From NCBI RefSeq assembly GCF_031583575.1, contig NZ_CP134146.1:3224001-3288000 (forward strand): a stretch of 64,000 bases of DNA. Direction: 5' to 3'. This document shows positions 33,331 through 43,309 of the stretch, in pieces. The position numbers and the translations under genes are program-made. Under the pieces are notes generated by a model that did no database searches, had not been told where the DNA came from, and saw only the letters and a list, made by a program, of their open reading frames with translations. Positions within the stretch are counted from its first letter, which is position 1, and each line of letters begins with the position of its first letter. This stretch comes from Thalassotalea nanhaiensis (GTDB lineage Bacteria; Pseudomonadota; Gammaproteobacteria; Enterobacterales; Alteromonadaceae).

Positions 33331-34260
33331 TTACTTCAAGCTAGCAATATAGTTGCGAGCTTGTTCACTGTCTTTGGCAATTTGTGTAGTTAATTCATCT
33401 AAAGAGGCAAAGCGCTGTTCGGCGCGTAATTTTTTTAATAGTGCCACTTCAATTTGTTGACCATACAAATCGTTGTTAAAATCGAAAATATGTACTTCAA
33501 GTTGTTGTCTTATGCCATTTACCGTTGGTCTTGAACCAATATTGGCAACACCATAAAAACTTTTACCTAAAGCATTCACTTTTACTACATATACACCAGC
33601 AACTGGAGATACGCAGCGTTTTAATAATACGTTTGCGGTAGGAAACCCTAAGTTTCTACCTTGTTTATCGCCGTGTACTACACGACCGATAATACTGTAC
33701 TTTCTGCCAAGCATTAGCTCGGCATCAGTTAATTCATCTTGTTGAAGTGCGCTGCGAATTTCAGTACTTGAGATTCGACACTCCAACATCTTATAACTCG
33801 CGGTGTCAGTTACTTCAAAGCCAAACTTTACACCGGCGGTTTTTAGCATGGCAAAATTGCCTAAGCGATTTTTACCAAAGCGAAAATCATCGCCAATAAT
33901 CAAGTGTTTTACGCCAAGCTTATTTACTAATAAATCTTCAACAAATTGCTCAGCGCTTTGACTGGCAAATTCATGGTTAAAGTTGACACAAATTAACCGC
34001 TGTACACCTAACTTTTTAAGCAAAGTATATTTATCACGTAATCGGCTTAGTCTTGCTGGCGCCATTTGCGGATTAAACAACTCTTGCGGTTGCGGTTCAA
34101 ACACTAGTACCGCGGGGATCAAATTAAGCTGCTCTGCTTTTTCAACAAGTGCTTTAACGACTCTTTGGTGCCCTAAATGCACACCATCAAAATTACCAAT
34201 TGTTAATACACAACCATTATGCGCATCGCGAATATTGTGTATACCTCTAACTAGTTGCAT
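33331..34260 (-). CDS. ribF: bifunctional riboflavin kinase / FAD synthetase
   Basis: 309 residues. The N-terminal nucleotidyltransferase has IGNFDGVHLGHQ (about 21-32) and the C-terminal flavokinase has GRVVHGDKQGRNLGFPTAN. It converts riboflavin to FMN and FAD. First gene of the leftward ribF-ileS-lspA-fkpB-ispH group; no FMN riboswitch is seen upstream, as expected for ribF. Confidence 0.96.
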   Translation of the reverse strand: MQLVRGIHNIRDAHNGCVLTIGNFDGVHLGHQRVVKALVEKAEQLNLIPAVLVFEPQPQELFNPQMAPARLSRLRDKYTLLKKLGVQRLICVNFNHEFASQSAEQFVEDLLVNKLGVKHLIIGDDFRFGKNRLGNFAMLKTAGVKFGFEVTDTASYKMLECRISSTEIRSALQQDELTDAELMLGRKYSIIGRVVHGDKQGRNLGFPTANVLLKRCVSPVAGVYVVKVNALGKSFYGVANIGSRPTVNGIRQQLEVHIFDFNNDLYGQQIEVALLKKLRAEQRFASLDELTTQIAKDSEQARNYIASLK

Positions 34261-34432
34261 TTATCGTATTAGTCCATCGCTCAAAAAAGGAGATTATTTT
34301 GCTTATTGAAAAACTGACGAATTATATACCCGTGGGTATTCAAAGTGAATTAATAATCAGCACTTTAGCCAAAGATTGTGCAGATTTCATGAAAATATTA
34401 CGATTATTTAAGACAAGAAAGTAGGATTTGTT

Positions 34433-34460
34433 AAAAATTGGGTAAGTTTCCCTACCCAAT
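34433..34460 (-). terminator. terminator after murJ
   Basis: An 8-bp stem (ATTGGGTA 34437-34444 with TACCCAAT 34453-34460) and an 8-base loop, followed on the minus strand by TTTTT (34433-34437). It lies 8 bases after the murJ stop codon. Confidence 0.8.
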
Positions 34461-34467
34461 CTACCAT

Positions 34468-36039
34468 TTATGCCGTTTTACTGACAAAGTGTTTCAAGCG
34501 AATTCCAAGTGTTACACCACAAATAAAATACGTTATCGCCCCTAGTGTAATTAAATATACTAATTTAACTACTTGTGCACTGAACGACAAAGCAAGCCAT
34601 GCCTCAAAACTAGGCGAAAAATAATAAATAGTACCAGCCATAACTAGCGCAGATAAAATTAAGCGCAGAATCACGAACATAGTGTTTTTATCGATGTGAT
34701 AAATCCCGTTACGACTCAATCCACGATAAAGTAAGAAACCATTCAAAGTTGCTGATAATGCGGTGGCAATAGCTAAACCAACATAGCCAAAAATAGGAGC
34801 CAAAGCTATGTTGAATACCATATTTGCCGCCATCGCTTTTATACCAATGATTACCGGTGTTTTAGTATCTTGGCGGGCGTAGTAACCCGGTGCTAACACC
34901 TTAATAAACATAAAGCTTAATAGACCACTTAGATACGCATAAAGAGCAAATGATACTTGCATAACATCATGTTCAGTGAATTCACCGCGCATAAATAGCA
35001 CCATGATGATTGGCTGTGCCAACACCATTAAGCCTGCCATTGCTGGCCATCCCAATAAACTCACCACTTTAAGAGCCCAGTCGATGGTTGATGAAAATTC
35101 TTGCGGATTTTGTTTTGCATGAAGCCTGGCCAGGCTTGGTAAAATTACCGTGGCAATGCCAATACCAAACAACCCTAACGGAAATTCTAATAATCGATCA
35201 GCGTAATATAGCCAACTTATTGAACCGGTGATTAAAAAGCTGGCAATTAAGGTGTCGAGTAATAAATTGATTTGTGTAACGGATACACCAAATAATGCAG
35301 GTACGATCAATTTGCGAATTTTTTTCACGCCGCCATGGTTCCAGCCCCATGTTGGTTTAACCAACACGCCGGCTTTAATTAAGAACGGTATTTGGAATAA
35401 AAACTGAGTTAAACCACCTAAAAATACCCCCCATGCAAGTGCAAAGGCAGGTTGTTCAAACGTTGGTGATAAATATATTGCTGCGCCAATAATGCAGACG
35501 TTAAGTAACACTGGCGTAAACGCCGCTGCGGCAAACTTTCCTAGCGTATTTAATATTGCGCCCGCAAGTGCAGTAAAACTAATGAACCATAAATAAGGGA
35601 AAGTAATAGTAAGTAGTGAGGAGGCTAAATCAAACTTTTCAGCATTTGGGCCATCATTTACCCAGTCTAGAAACCAACCAAAACCAAACAGAGCAACAAA
35701 AACTGGCGTGGCAACCATACCGATAAGGGTAACAATAGAAACCAAAACACCTAGGGTGCCACTTACTTTAGAGATCAACTCGCGGGTTTCATTGGTACCA
35801 TTTTTTTCATCAAGCTCTTGGTATTCACTAAGCACAGGTACAAATGCTTGTGCAAATGCGCCTTCGGCAAACAGGCGACGGAGAAAGTTGGGAATTTTAT
35901 TGGCAAAGAAAAAAACATCAGCACCGACTCCGGTTCCAATTTTGTCAGCAATCACGACATCGCGAACAAGACCTAAAACTCTTGAGATAAGCGTCATAAA
36001 ACTGACGATAAGCCCTGATTTAAGCAGTTTCTTACTCAA
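34468..36039 (-). CDS. murJ: lipid II flippase MurJ
   Basis: 523 residues, an integral membrane protein of the MOP/MviN family with about 14 helices. The N-terminal SGLIVSFMTLISRVLGLVRD and the RRLFAEGAFAQAFVPVLSEY loop are MurJ hallmarks, with the essential Arg residues of the central cavity. It moves lipid II across the inner membrane for peptidoglycan synthesis. Stands between ribF and rpsT as in related genera. Confidence 0.96.
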   Translation of the reverse strand: MSKKLLKSGLIVSFMTLISRVLGLVRDVVIADKIGTGVGADVFFFANKIPNFLRRLFAEGAFAQAFVPVLSEYQELDEKNGTNETRELISKVSGTLGVLVSIVTLIGMVATPVFVALFGFGWFLDWVNDGPNAEKFDLASSLLTITFPYLWFISFTALAGAILNTLGKFAAAAFTPVLLNVCIIGAAIYLSPTFEQPAFALAWGVFLGGLTQFLFQIPFLIKAGVLVKPTWGWNHGGVKKIRKLIVPALFGVSVTQINLLLDTLIASFLITGSISWLYYADRLLEFPLGLFGIGIATVILPSLARLHAKQNPQEFSSTIDWALKVVSLLGWPAMAGLMVLAQPIIMVLFMRGEFTEHDVMQVSFALYAYLSGLLSFMFIKVLAPGYYARQDTKTPVIIGIKAMAANMVFNIALAPIFGYVGLAIATALSATLNGFLLYRGLSRNGIYHIDKNTMFVILRLILSALVMAGTIYYFSPSFEAWLALSFSAQVVKLVYLITLGAITYFICGVTLGIRLKHFVSKTA

Positions 36040-36201
36040 AAATGATACTCCATTGTTATTTTTCTTTGTTTTTAGTAAATAATTACTGAGAACCTTAGCT
36101 CTCAGTCGTTAATAATGTTATCATCTTCTTCTTTGAATGCCCTCGAAAAACCGCATTTTTTGTTAAATAATTAGTTATTGAGTAATAATTCGATAAATAG
36201 T

Positions 36202-36230
36202 TTGACATCAACCGGAAAAAAAGGCATATT
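36202..36230 (+). promoter_or_regulatory. rpsT promoter
   Basis: TTGACA (36202-36207), a 17-base spacer and CATATT (36225-36230), about 50 bases before the start codon. Confidence 0.6.
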
Positions 36231-36278
36231 TCGTCGCCTTAAATTATGGCTATATTATTTTATTTTTAGGAGTCCACC

Positions 36279-36539
36279 TTGGCTAACTCAAAGTCTGCTA
36301 AGAAGCGCGCTGTCCAATCAGAGAAGCGTCGCCAACACAACGCAAGTCGTCGCTCAATGATGCGCACTTACTTGAAAAAAGTTATCGCTGCTATTGAAGC
36401 TGGTAACAAAGAAGCTGCAACTACAGAGTTTGCTATTGCTTCTCCAATTTTAGATCGTTACGCAAGTAAAGGTTTAATACACGCAAACAAAGCTGCTCGT
36501 GTTAAGAGTCGCTTAAATGCTAAAATTAAAGCTCTTTAA
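36279..36539 (+). CDS. rpsT: 30S ribosomal protein S20
   Basis: 86 residues, Lys/Arg/Ala-rich and typical of S20 ([20 protein letters not shown]). The start codon is TTG, preceded by AGGAG at 36268-36272. E. coli rpsT also uses UUG, and the weak codon is part of its translational autoregulation, so the same control is likely here. Single-gene unit with its own promoter and terminator. Confidence 0.97.
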   Translation: MANSKSAKKRAVQSEKRRQHNASRRSMMRTYLKKVIAAIEAGNKEAATTEFAIASPILDRYASKGLIHANKAARVKSRLNAKIKAL

Positions 36540-36562
36540 TTAGAACTTAAATTTTACGTTTT

Positions 36563-36588
36563 AAAAACCGGCTTCTGCCGGTTTTTTT
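36563..36588 (+). terminator. terminator of rpsT
   Basis: A 10-bp stem (AAAAACCGGC 36563-36572 with GCCGGTTTTT 36577-36586), TTCT loop, followed by T-run to 36588. Confidence 0.92.
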
Positions 36589-36645
36589 GTATATAGACAT
36601 ACAGTATTTAGCGGATGCAGTATGCATGGAGCTTTTGTATCTGAC

Positions 36646-36673
36646 AAAAAATGGCGCTTAATAGCGCCATTTT
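36646..36673 (-). terminator. terminator after thyA
   Basis: An 11-bp stem (AAAATGGCGCT 36648-36658 with AGCGCCATTTT 36663-36673) and a TAAT loop. The T-run on the minus strand (complement of 36646-36651) fits termination of the leftward thyA transcript. Confidence 0.88.
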
Positions 36674-36696
36674 GATATTACCAGTTTACTAAAACA

Positions 36697-37548
36697 TTAC
36701 ACTGAGAATGGATATTGGATTGGATCGTGATGCTGGTAACCTATTACCTCGAAATCATCCATTGTTACCCAAGTTTCTAAATCTTTTAATGACTTAATTT
36801 TAGGGTTAATGCGCAACTCTGGTGATGGGAATGGCTCACGCTTTAATTGTACGTTTTCCATTAGCTCTAACTGATCTTCATAAATATGAGCATTTACTAT
36901 TTTATGATAAGCAACACCAGCCTTATTACCAGTAATTTGCGCCATAATAGCCAAGAATGCAAACACTTGAATTTGATTAAAATTAAGACCTAATGGTACA
37001 TCACAACTGCGTTGGTAGCTGTTTAAGTACAGCGTGCCGTCAAGCAGCGAGAATTGATGTTGAAACATACATGGGCGTAAACACCCCATATGAAACTCAC
37101 CTGGATTGTAGAAACTGATGATCTCACCTCTATCATCAATGCCTTTACTTAAATTATCGACAACCTTTTTAAGTTGATCCACAGAGCCACCGTCTGGTTT
37201 AGCCCATGCTCTACCTTGTACACCATAAACTCGCCCCATATCATCCTCACCTTTACGGTGTGGATTATTTAACCAAGCTTCGTTTTCATTGGCATTGGCA
37301 TTCCAGGTTGGTGTTCCTAACGCACGAAAGTCCGCGGCATTATCATAACCTTTTATATAACCAAGTAACTCAGCAATAGCCGCTTTATAGAAGCTTTTAC
37401 GGGTAGTAATGATAGGAAGTTCATTCTTACCGACTTGATACTCTAAATCGGCATTGATAAGGGTTAAACAACGCTTACCAGTGCGTTCGTTACTTACCCA
37501 TGAACCTTCATCAATAATACGCTGACATAAATCTAAATATTGTTTCAT
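36697..37548 (-). CDS. thyA: thymidylate synthase
   Basis: 283 residues, the longer Vibrio/Shewanella-like form rather than the 264-residue E. coli form. The catalytic cysteine is probably Cys160 in [12 protein letters not shown], and the dUMP-binding segment [15 protein letters not shown] follows. It methylates dUMP using methylene-tetrahydrofolate. Overlaps the lgt stop codon by four bases (ATGA), as in many gammaproteobacteria. Confidence 0.94.
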   Translation of the reverse strand: MKQYLDLCQRIIDEGSWVSNERTGKRCLTLINADLEYQVGKNELPIITTRKSFYKAAIAELLGYIKGYDNAADFRALGTPTWNANANENEAWLNNPHRKGEDDMGRVYGVQGRAWAKPDGGSVDQLKKVVDNLSKGIDDRGEIISFYNPGEFHMGCLRPCMFQHQFSLLDGTLYLNSYQRSCDVPLGLNFNQIQVFAFLAIMAQITGNKAGVAYHKIVNAHIYEDQLELMENVQLKREPFPSPELRINPKIKSLKDLETWVTMDDFEVIGYQHHDPIQYPFSV

Positions 37549-38381
37549 TTTGCACTGCTCTTGTTCTTTTTACTGTTACTAACAATAGGTTGACTATTGT
37601 TTAATCCCCAAATAATCAATCCTACACCAATTATCACCATTGGTAATGAAAGCATTTGTCCCATTGAGATGAAACTGAAGTAAAACCCTAAATGGGCATC
37701 AGGCTCACGGAAAAATTCAATTGTCAGTCTAAACAAACCATATCCGGCTAAAAACAGACCGCTGGCAACACCGATTGCTTTGGTCTTTTTACCAACAAAA
37801 TAAATAATAAGAAACAGCACTAAGCCTTCTAAAAAGAATTCATACAACTGTGACGGGTGACGTGGAAGACCTAATGGATCGGTTGGGAATATCATCGCCC
37901 AAGATACATCCGTTTGACGCCCCCAAAGCTCGGCGTTAATAAAGTTACCGATACGACCAGCACCTAGGCCAAGTGGCACTAGTGGTGCGACAAAATCACC
38001 GACTTGTAAGAACGACTTTTTCTCTTTGCGTGCAAAAAGTGCGATTGCAGTAATAACCCCAAGTAAGCCACCATGAAATGACATACCGCCAGTCCATATT
38101 TTAAATAGATAAATCGGGTCGCTGAGGAAGTAATCAAAGTTATAGAATAATACATAGCCAATTCGGCCACCAAGTATCACCCCTAAAAATCCATAAAATA
38201 AAAGGTCACTTACTTGGTCTCGGCTCCATAAGCCGTTGCTTTTATCTGCAGCTTTATTAGCAATAACCATCGCTAAAATAAAACCGATTAAATACATGAA
38301 GCCATACCAGCGAAGGGCGATAGGTCCGATTGAAAAAATAATAGGGTCAATAATCGGAAATTGAATTGCAGCAAGGGTCAT
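37545..38381 (-). CDS. lgt: prolipoprotein diacylglyceryl transferase
   Basis: 278 residues with about seven membrane helices. The Lgt signature [19 protein letters not shown] (about 140-158) with its essential Arg and Asn, and SFHGGLLG, are present. It attaches diacylglycerol to the lipobox cysteine, the step before LspA. Coupled to thyA. Confidence 0.96.
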   Translation of the reverse strand: MTLAAIQFPIIDPIIFSIGPIALRWYGFMYLIGFILAMVIANKAADKSNGLWSRDQVSDLLFYGFLGVILGGRIGYVLFYNFDYFLSDPIYLFKIWTGGMSFHGGLLGVITAIALFARKEKKSFLQVGDFVAPLVPLGLGAGRIGNFINAELWGRQTDVSWAMIFPTDPLGLPRHPSQLYEFFLEGLVLFLIIYFVGKKTKAIGVASGLFLAGYGLFRLTIEFFREPDAHLGFYFSFISMGQMLSLPMVIIGVGLIIWGLNNSQPIVSNSKKNKSSAK

Positions 38382-38394
38382 AAACGATCCAATG

Positions 38395-39186
38395 TTAAAT
38401 CATCATATTAAATGCTACTAAAATTAAGAAAGCAGCAAAAACTTTTTTTATTGTTTTAACCGGTAGTTTGTTGGCAAGTTTCACCCCGTAGCGTGCCAAA
38501 ATAGTTGACGTTGAGGCGATACCTAATACTGCCGGCCAGTAAATGTAACCTAAACTCCACTCGGGAAGATTAGGATTATCAAGACCAGCAATCATAAACG
38601 CCATTGTGCCAAAAAGCGAGACAATCATGCCACATGCAGTAGAAACCCCAATGGCATGTAATAAATTTACGCCGCAATAGGTTAAAAATGGGATGAGAAC
38701 CGCCCCACCACTAATGCCCATTAAACTTGCAATAATACCGGTTCCTCCCGCAACACCTTTTAAAACATTATCTGAAGGTAGGTCTCGTTGTACAGTTTGG
38801 CGTATAGAAAACAACATGTATGTTGCTAAAGAAATAACAAACGTAGAAAAAATAGCCGTAAGGGTACTTGTCGGCAATAAATCGGCAAGGTTAGCACCTA
38901 TAACTGCGCCCAATGCAACAAACACCAATAATTTTTTAGTCATCTTCCAAGGAATATTACCAGATTTATGGTGATTAAATGCAGCGCTAGTTGACGTTAC
39001 TAAAATAGACGCCAATGATGACGCTAAGGCAATAGGCATCACTATATCAGCATGTATGCCCAACATTGGTAGAAGGATAATCAGTACAGGTACAATCACC
39101 AAGCCGCCACCAATCCCCAACAAGCCAGCTAAAAAGCCAACTAAGGTACCGAGTAACATACATAAAAGAAATACTGATAAAAACAT
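38395..39186 (-). CDS. TauE/SafE family membrane transporter
   Basis: 263 residues with about eight membrane helices in two similar halves; each half starts with a glycine-rich helix ([19 protein letters not shown] and [19 protein letters not shown]), the TauE/SafE duplication. Family members export or import sulfite, sulfoacetate and similar organosulfur anions, but the substrate is not predictable here. It lies between lgt and ptsP, a frequent arrangement in Alteromonadales and Vibrionales. Confidence 0.88.
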   Translation of the reverse strand: MFLSVFLLCMLLGTLVGFLAGLLGIGGGLVIVPVLIILLPMLGIHADIVMPIALASSLASILVTSTSAAFNHHKSGNIPWKMTKKLLVFVALGAVIGANLADLLPTSTLTAIFSTFVISLATYMLFSIRQTVQRDLPSDNVLKGVAGGTGIIASLMGISGGAVLIPFLTYCGVNLLHAIGVSTACGMIVSLFGTMAFMIAGLDNPNLPEWSLGYIYWPAVLGIASTSTILARYGVKLANKLPVKTIKKVFAAFLILVAFNMMI

Positions 39187-39270
39187 TAGACACTCTATTT
39201 CGTTAGAGTATTAATTTTAACCCTAAATAGATGAAAATACTTATTAAATAATTACAAAGATGAGTTTTAG

Positions 39271-41532
39271 TTACTTACCGGCTCTTACAAAGCCACCTAA
39301 CCCAAGTAACTCTAGTTGCTCATTAAGGTAGTTATGCACCTGTTTAGCCGTACTTAACATTAAGCAATGGGATAATATTAACTGCGCTTGTTTGTAATCT
39401 AAATGGCGTAATACCCATTTTATGCGAGGAATATTATGTGCATTCATACTTAATTTATCATACCCCATAGCCAGCAATAAAAGCGCCCCGCCTGGTTCAC
39501 TGGCGAGTTCACCACATAAACTTAACTCTATTAATTCTATTTGCGCTTGTTCGGCGATCTGATTTAACGCTCGAAGTACTGCCGGATGATATGAATCGAA
39601 TAATGGCGCCACTCTAGAGTTGTTTCTATCTACGGCCAACAAATATTGGGTTAAATCATTACTACCTACAGAAAAGAAATCTACTTTTTTAGCAAGCTCT
39701 GACAATTGGAAAATAACAGAAGGCACTTCAAGCATAATACCAACTTTAGGTTTAGCAACCGGTACATCACTTTCATTACTCACTTCAAAATAGGCTTGAT
39801 TAATCAATCTGATTGCATCATCGACTTCTGTAGTGCCAGATACCATAGGTAACATTATTTCTAAATTGCCTAAACCGATATTGGCCTTGAGCATGGCTCG
39901 CACTTGTACAAGGAATATTTCGGGATGGTCGAGGGTAATACGAATGCCTCGCCAACCTAGAAAGGGGTTGTCTTCACTTATAGGAAAGTACGGCAAAGCT
40001 TTGTCACCACCGACATCGAGCGTTCGCATAACCACAGGTTGACGAGGAAATGAGTTCAATACTGTTTTGTACAGAGTGACTTGCTCTAACTCCGATGGAA
40101 AACAACTACGCTCCATAAATGGAATTTCAGTGCGATATAAACCAATACCTATAGCGCCATTTTTCATCGAGTCATCAAACTCGGCTCCTAAGCCTGCATT
40201 TAACAGCAACTCTATAGATTTTCCATCTTTTGTTATCGCTGGAAGATCGATGACTTGCTTTACAATTTCTTGTAGTTCATCTTCTTCTCGTACTAAATGC
40301 TGATACTCGGTTAAGGTAGCGGTATCTGGCGATAAAAATATTTCACCTGAATAACCGTCAACAACAGCCTGTTTATGCCAAAAACTAGCCAGAGGGATAT
40401 TACCTACGCCCATAATAGCCGGGATACCTAAAGCTCTAGCCAAAATGACTGCATGAGAGTTAGTCGAGCCAGACAATGAAACAATCGCTTTTAAGCCTTT
40501 ATGCTGATATTCCGCCAATAATGATGCCGTGACGTCTTGCGCCACTAAAATCATGTTGTCAGGAATTACTGCTTTATTGCTATCTTCTTGTTGTAAATGA
40601 AATAAAACCCGATTACCGAGATCTTTTATGTCAGTAGCTCTCTCACGAATGTAGAGATCTTCAACTGACTCAAATTGTATTACGTATTGATCAATCACCA
40701 GTTTTAAAGCGCTTTGAGCATCCCAACCAGCATTTATTTTTTCCTGTATTTCATCACCTAAACTGGCGCTTTCCAGCATATGCTCATACATTTCAAAAAT
40801 ATCAAGCGTATCCTCAGGTATCGCACCTTGCATACGGCTGCTCATTTGTCTGAGGTCGCGCTTTGTTTTAATTACTGCGTGTTGAAAGAATTTTGTTTGA
40901 ACGCTTGATTGATATACTTTAGTTAAACTAACGCTGCTTAATTGTGCTTTAGGGTAACTGACGTAAAAATTTCCAATTGCTAAACCGGGAGAGGCAGGAA
41001 TACCTTGCACATACTGACGGTTTTGCTGTTTAGTTCCCCTAGACAAAATGCCTGTCGTTTCAGCATTAGCGATTGCAATTGCTAATTGGGCAGCAATAGT
41101 GACAAGAAACGCTTCTTCATTTTCAGTAAATTCTCGTGCTTGCTTTTGTTGCACAGATAATATGCCCAATACCCGGCGTTGATGGATAATTGGCGTACCT
41201 AAAAAGGCATTAAAGTCCTCTTCTTGTACTTCTGGGGATTCTTTAAAACGAGGATGTTGTTGTGCATTTGCAATGTTAATGGGCTCTTCACGTTGGCCAA
41301 CCAAGCCAACCAAACCTTCAGAAAAACCAATTGAAACACGACCTAGTGACGCTTTAGCTAAACCATCTGAAGCCATGAGTAGAAAATGTTCTTGCTCGTA
41401 ATCAGCTAAATAAACAGAGCAACACTCAGTAGTCATTGCAGCTTTAACCTGACCCACCATGTTTTGTAAGGCAGTATCAAGCTCAGGCTCTTGCCCAAAT
41501 GCTAAAACAATTCTACGTAACGTGGTTAACAT
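39271..41532 (-). CDS. ptsP: phosphoenolpyruvate-protein phosphotransferase PtsP (EI-Ntr)
   Basis: 753 residues. The N-terminal GAF domain (about 1-160) separates it from sugar-PTS enzyme I. The phosphohistidine domain has SGSTNSHAVILARALGIPA with the active His, and a PEP-utilising TIM barrel follows (LPMVSGTTEVDDAIRL, FFSVGSNDLTQYLLAVDRN). It phosphorylates NPr in the nitrogen PTS, a regulatory chain influenced by glutamine. It is followed by the rppH side in the order seen in E. coli. Confidence 0.95.
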   Translation of the reverse strand: MLTTLRRIVLAFGQEPELDTALQNMVGQVKAAMTTECCSVYLADYEQEHFLLMASDGLAKASLGRVSIGFSEGLVGLVGQREEPINIANAQQHPRFKESPEVQEEDFNAFLGTPIIHQRRVLGILSVQQKQAREFTENEEAFLVTIAAQLAIAIANAETTGILSRGTKQQNRQYVQGIPASPGLAIGNFYVSYPKAQLSSVSLTKVYQSSVQTKFFQHAVIKTKRDLRQMSSRMQGAIPEDTLDIFEMYEHMLESASLGDEIQEKINAGWDAQSALKLVIDQYVIQFESVEDLYIRERATDIKDLGNRVLFHLQQEDSNKAVIPDNMILVAQDVTASLLAEYQHKGLKAIVSLSGSTNSHAVILARALGIPAIMGVGNIPLASFWHKQAVVDGYSGEIFLSPDTATLTEYQHLVREEDELQEIVKQVIDLPAITKDGKSIELLLNAGLGAEFDDSMKNGAIGIGLYRTEIPFMERSCFPSELEQVTLYKTVLNSFPRQPVVMRTLDVGGDKALPYFPISEDNPFLGWRGIRITLDHPEIFLVQVRAMLKANIGLGNLEIMLPMVSGTTEVDDAIRLINQAYFEVSNESDVPVAKPKVGIMLEVPSVIFQLSELAKKVDFFSVGSNDLTQYLLAVDRNNSRVAPLFDSYHPAVLRALNQIAEQAQIELIELSLCGELASEPGGALLLLAMGYDKLSMNAHNIPRIKWVLRHLDYKQAQLILSHCLMLSTAKQVHNYLNEQLELLGLGGFVRAGK

Positions 41533-41700
41533 AAGCTCCTTTGCTCGCTGAATACTATTAAATGTTTATTTTAGTTGAAGTTTTTACTAAAGATTGGTCA
41601 GTATACCCTACTTTTTGAGGATGTTAAAATGGCGAAATGAGAAGATGAGTTTGAGCTGGGAACAGCTATCACAGAAAGCTTTACCGCCTATGGGTATAGT

Positions 41701-41827
41701 GATTTACATTACTTCGTTCCTGAAGTTAAAAATCTAGAACCATCCATGGTGATTTGCATTACTTCGTCCCTGAAGCTACAAATCTAGTACCATCCATGGT
41801 GATTTGCATTACTTCGTCCCTGAAGTA
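41701..41827. repeat. tandem repeat, 50-bp unit, 2.5 copies
   Basis: Units at 41701-41750, 41751-41800 and 41801-41827. The second and third are nearly identical, and the first differs at five positions. Each unit contains the dyad ACTTCGTCCCTGAAGY and ends with CCATCCATGGT. Fifty is not a multiple of three and no frame stays open, so it is not coding. Confidence 0.9.
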
Positions 41828-41859
41828 AAAAAACTGCATAACTTTCGTTATACAGTTTT
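41827..41859 (-). terminator. terminator after rppH
   Basis: A 13-bp stem (41830-41842 with 41847-41859) reads on the minus strand as AAAACTGTATAAC, loop GAAA, GTTATGCAGTTTT, with one G-U pair. It is followed by seven T. The GNRA-type loop and T-run make it strong. Confidence 0.88.
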
Positions 41860-41901
41860 ATTAAATAAGTTCCTTTACTAACTTAATGTACATAATGATC
41901 A

Positions 41902-42462
41902 CTAACCAGTACGTCTTCTATTATCCCGACGGTGATGAGATCCGCGGCGGTGTTTATTCGGTCTACGCTCATTACTTTCCGCTTTAAATGGTGCTAAAGC
42001 AATAGGAGCAAACTCTTTCATTACTCTGCGATATACATCGCGTTTAAATGAAACCACCTGACGTACAGGGTACCAGTAACTTACCCAACGCCAATCATCA
42101 AACTCAGGATGACCTGAATGTAATAGATCTACTTCATCATCTGCACAAGTGAGCTTTAATAAAAACCACTTCTGCTTTTGGCCAATACACATGGGTTTAC
42201 TTTCATGCCTAATTAACCGCTTTGGTAGACGATACCTTAGCCAATGTTTTGTACTTGCGATAATTTCCACTTGATGTGGTTTTAAACCGACTTCTTCATG
42301 CAGTTCACGAAACATGGTTTGCTCGGTTGTTTCACCTTCGTCAACACCACCTTGTGGATACTGCCAAGAATGCTGGCCATATCGTCGAGCCCAAAAAACC
42401 TGACCTTTACCGTTTGTAATCACTATGCCGACATTGGCTCTATAGCCTTCGGCATCAATCAC
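41902..42462 (-). CDS. rppH: RNA pyrophosphohydrolase RppH
   Basis: 186 residues. The Nudix box is complete at 38-60 ([20 protein letters not shown], then VGL). N-terminal [15 protein letters not shown] is characteristic of RppH. It removes pyrophosphate from 5' triphosphate RNAs and so opens them to RNase E. The C-terminus is a very basic, His/Arg-rich tail of about 25 residues, which may contact RNA or RNase E. Divergent from mutH, as in E. coli. Confidence 0.95.
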   Translation of the reverse strand: MIDAEGYRANVGIVITNGKGQVFWARRYGQHSWQYPQGGVDEGETTEQTMFRELHEEVGLKPHQVEIIASTKHWLRYRLPKRLIRHESKPMCIGQKQKWFLLKLTCADDEVDLLHSGHPEFDDWRWVSYWYPVRQVVSFKRDVYRRVMKEFAPIALAPFKAESNERRPNKHRRGSHHRRDNRRRTG

Positions 42463-42551
42463 ATGAACTCCCGTTCAATTTTTTTACTATAAAATGATTG
42501 TTCCACAAACTAGCGCTACGAGCAAATAAACACTGAAATTAATTTTAATCT

Positions 42552-43277
42552 ATGTTTTTTTTGCGCATAATATTGATAAACCTTGATAACAAGCTCAAGC
42601 CTTTGACTGATTACCGCCCTGAAACAGAACAACAACTTATTCGACATGCACAAAGTATTGCAGGTTTAACCTTAGGTGAACTTGCTGCTCAAACCGGTGT
42701 TGTTGTGCCCGAAAATTTGAATAGAGAAAAAGGCTGGATCGGTTTATTACTAGAAAAAGTTTTAGGTGCAAGTGCAGGCTCTCTGCCTATGCCTGACTTT
42801 CCAGATTTAGGTATTGAACTTAAAACCTTGCCTATTAATCGTGAAGGTAAACCGTTAGAAACGACATTTGTTTGTGTTGCGCCATTAAAAGGCATTACCG
42901 GTATGACCTGGGAAAAATGTCACCTTAAAAACAAACTCGCCAAAGTGTTATGGGTGCCAGTTATTTCAGAACGGGATATCCCAATCCATCAACGCATAGT
43001 TTGTACGCCATTTCTGTGGCAACCAAATCAACAAGAAGAGCAATTATTAGCACAAGACTGGCAAGAGCTAACTGACATGATAGCTCTTGGGAGAGTTGAA
43101 GAAATTAATGCTAAATACGGGCAAGTACTTCAGCTTAGACCTAAAGCCGCTAATTCAAGTGCAAAGACACAGGCGTTTGATGCTCAAGGGAGGCCTTTTC
43201 AAACCCTCCCCAGGGGTTTCTATTTAAAAATACCATTCACGCAAATGTTGCTAAACAATCATTTGCGAGTAAACTGA
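42552..43277 (+). CDS. mutH: DNA mismatch repair endonuclease MutH
   Basis: 241 residues. The catalytic D-x6-E-x-K triad is D82, E89 and K91 in [13 protein letters not shown], and the C-terminal [14 protein letters not shown] and [11 protein letters not shown] segments are typical. It nicks the unmethylated strand at hemimethylated GATC sites under MutL control. Its presence implies Dam methylation. The start is uncertain: no clear ribosome binding site precedes the ATG, and homology only begins around residue 18 (about [11 protein letters not shown]). Confidence 0.94.
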   Translation: MFFLRIILINLDNKLKPLTDYRPETEQQLIRHAQSIAGLTLGELAAQTGVVVPENLNREKGWIGLLLEKVLGASAGSLPMPDFPDLGIELKTLPINREGKPLETTFVCVAPLKGITGMTWEKCHLKNKLAKVLWVPVISERDIPIHQRIVCTPFLWQPNQQEEQLLAQDWQELTDMIALGRVEEINAKYGQVLQLRPKAANSSAKTQAFDAQGRPFQTLPRGFYLKIPFTQMLLNNHLRVN

Positions 43278-43309
43278 CAAAAACATAGCTCGAGTTCAGC
43301 TAATTAAAG

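Larger units (their letters stand above)
41533..41901. other. gene-free interval between rppH and ptsP
   Basis: 369 bp. It contains the leader of ptsP, a 50-bp tandem repeat (41701-41827) and the rppH terminator. No credible gene is seen. Confidence 0.6.

Noticed and set aside
33331-34467. FMN riboswitch upstream of ribF
   Set aside because: The upstream 200 bases show none of the conserved RFN helices, and ribF is usually not under this riboswitch.
41627-41700. Possible gene fragment before the 50-bp repeat
   Set aside because: The frame is short, has no start with a ribosome binding site and runs into the repeat with stops.
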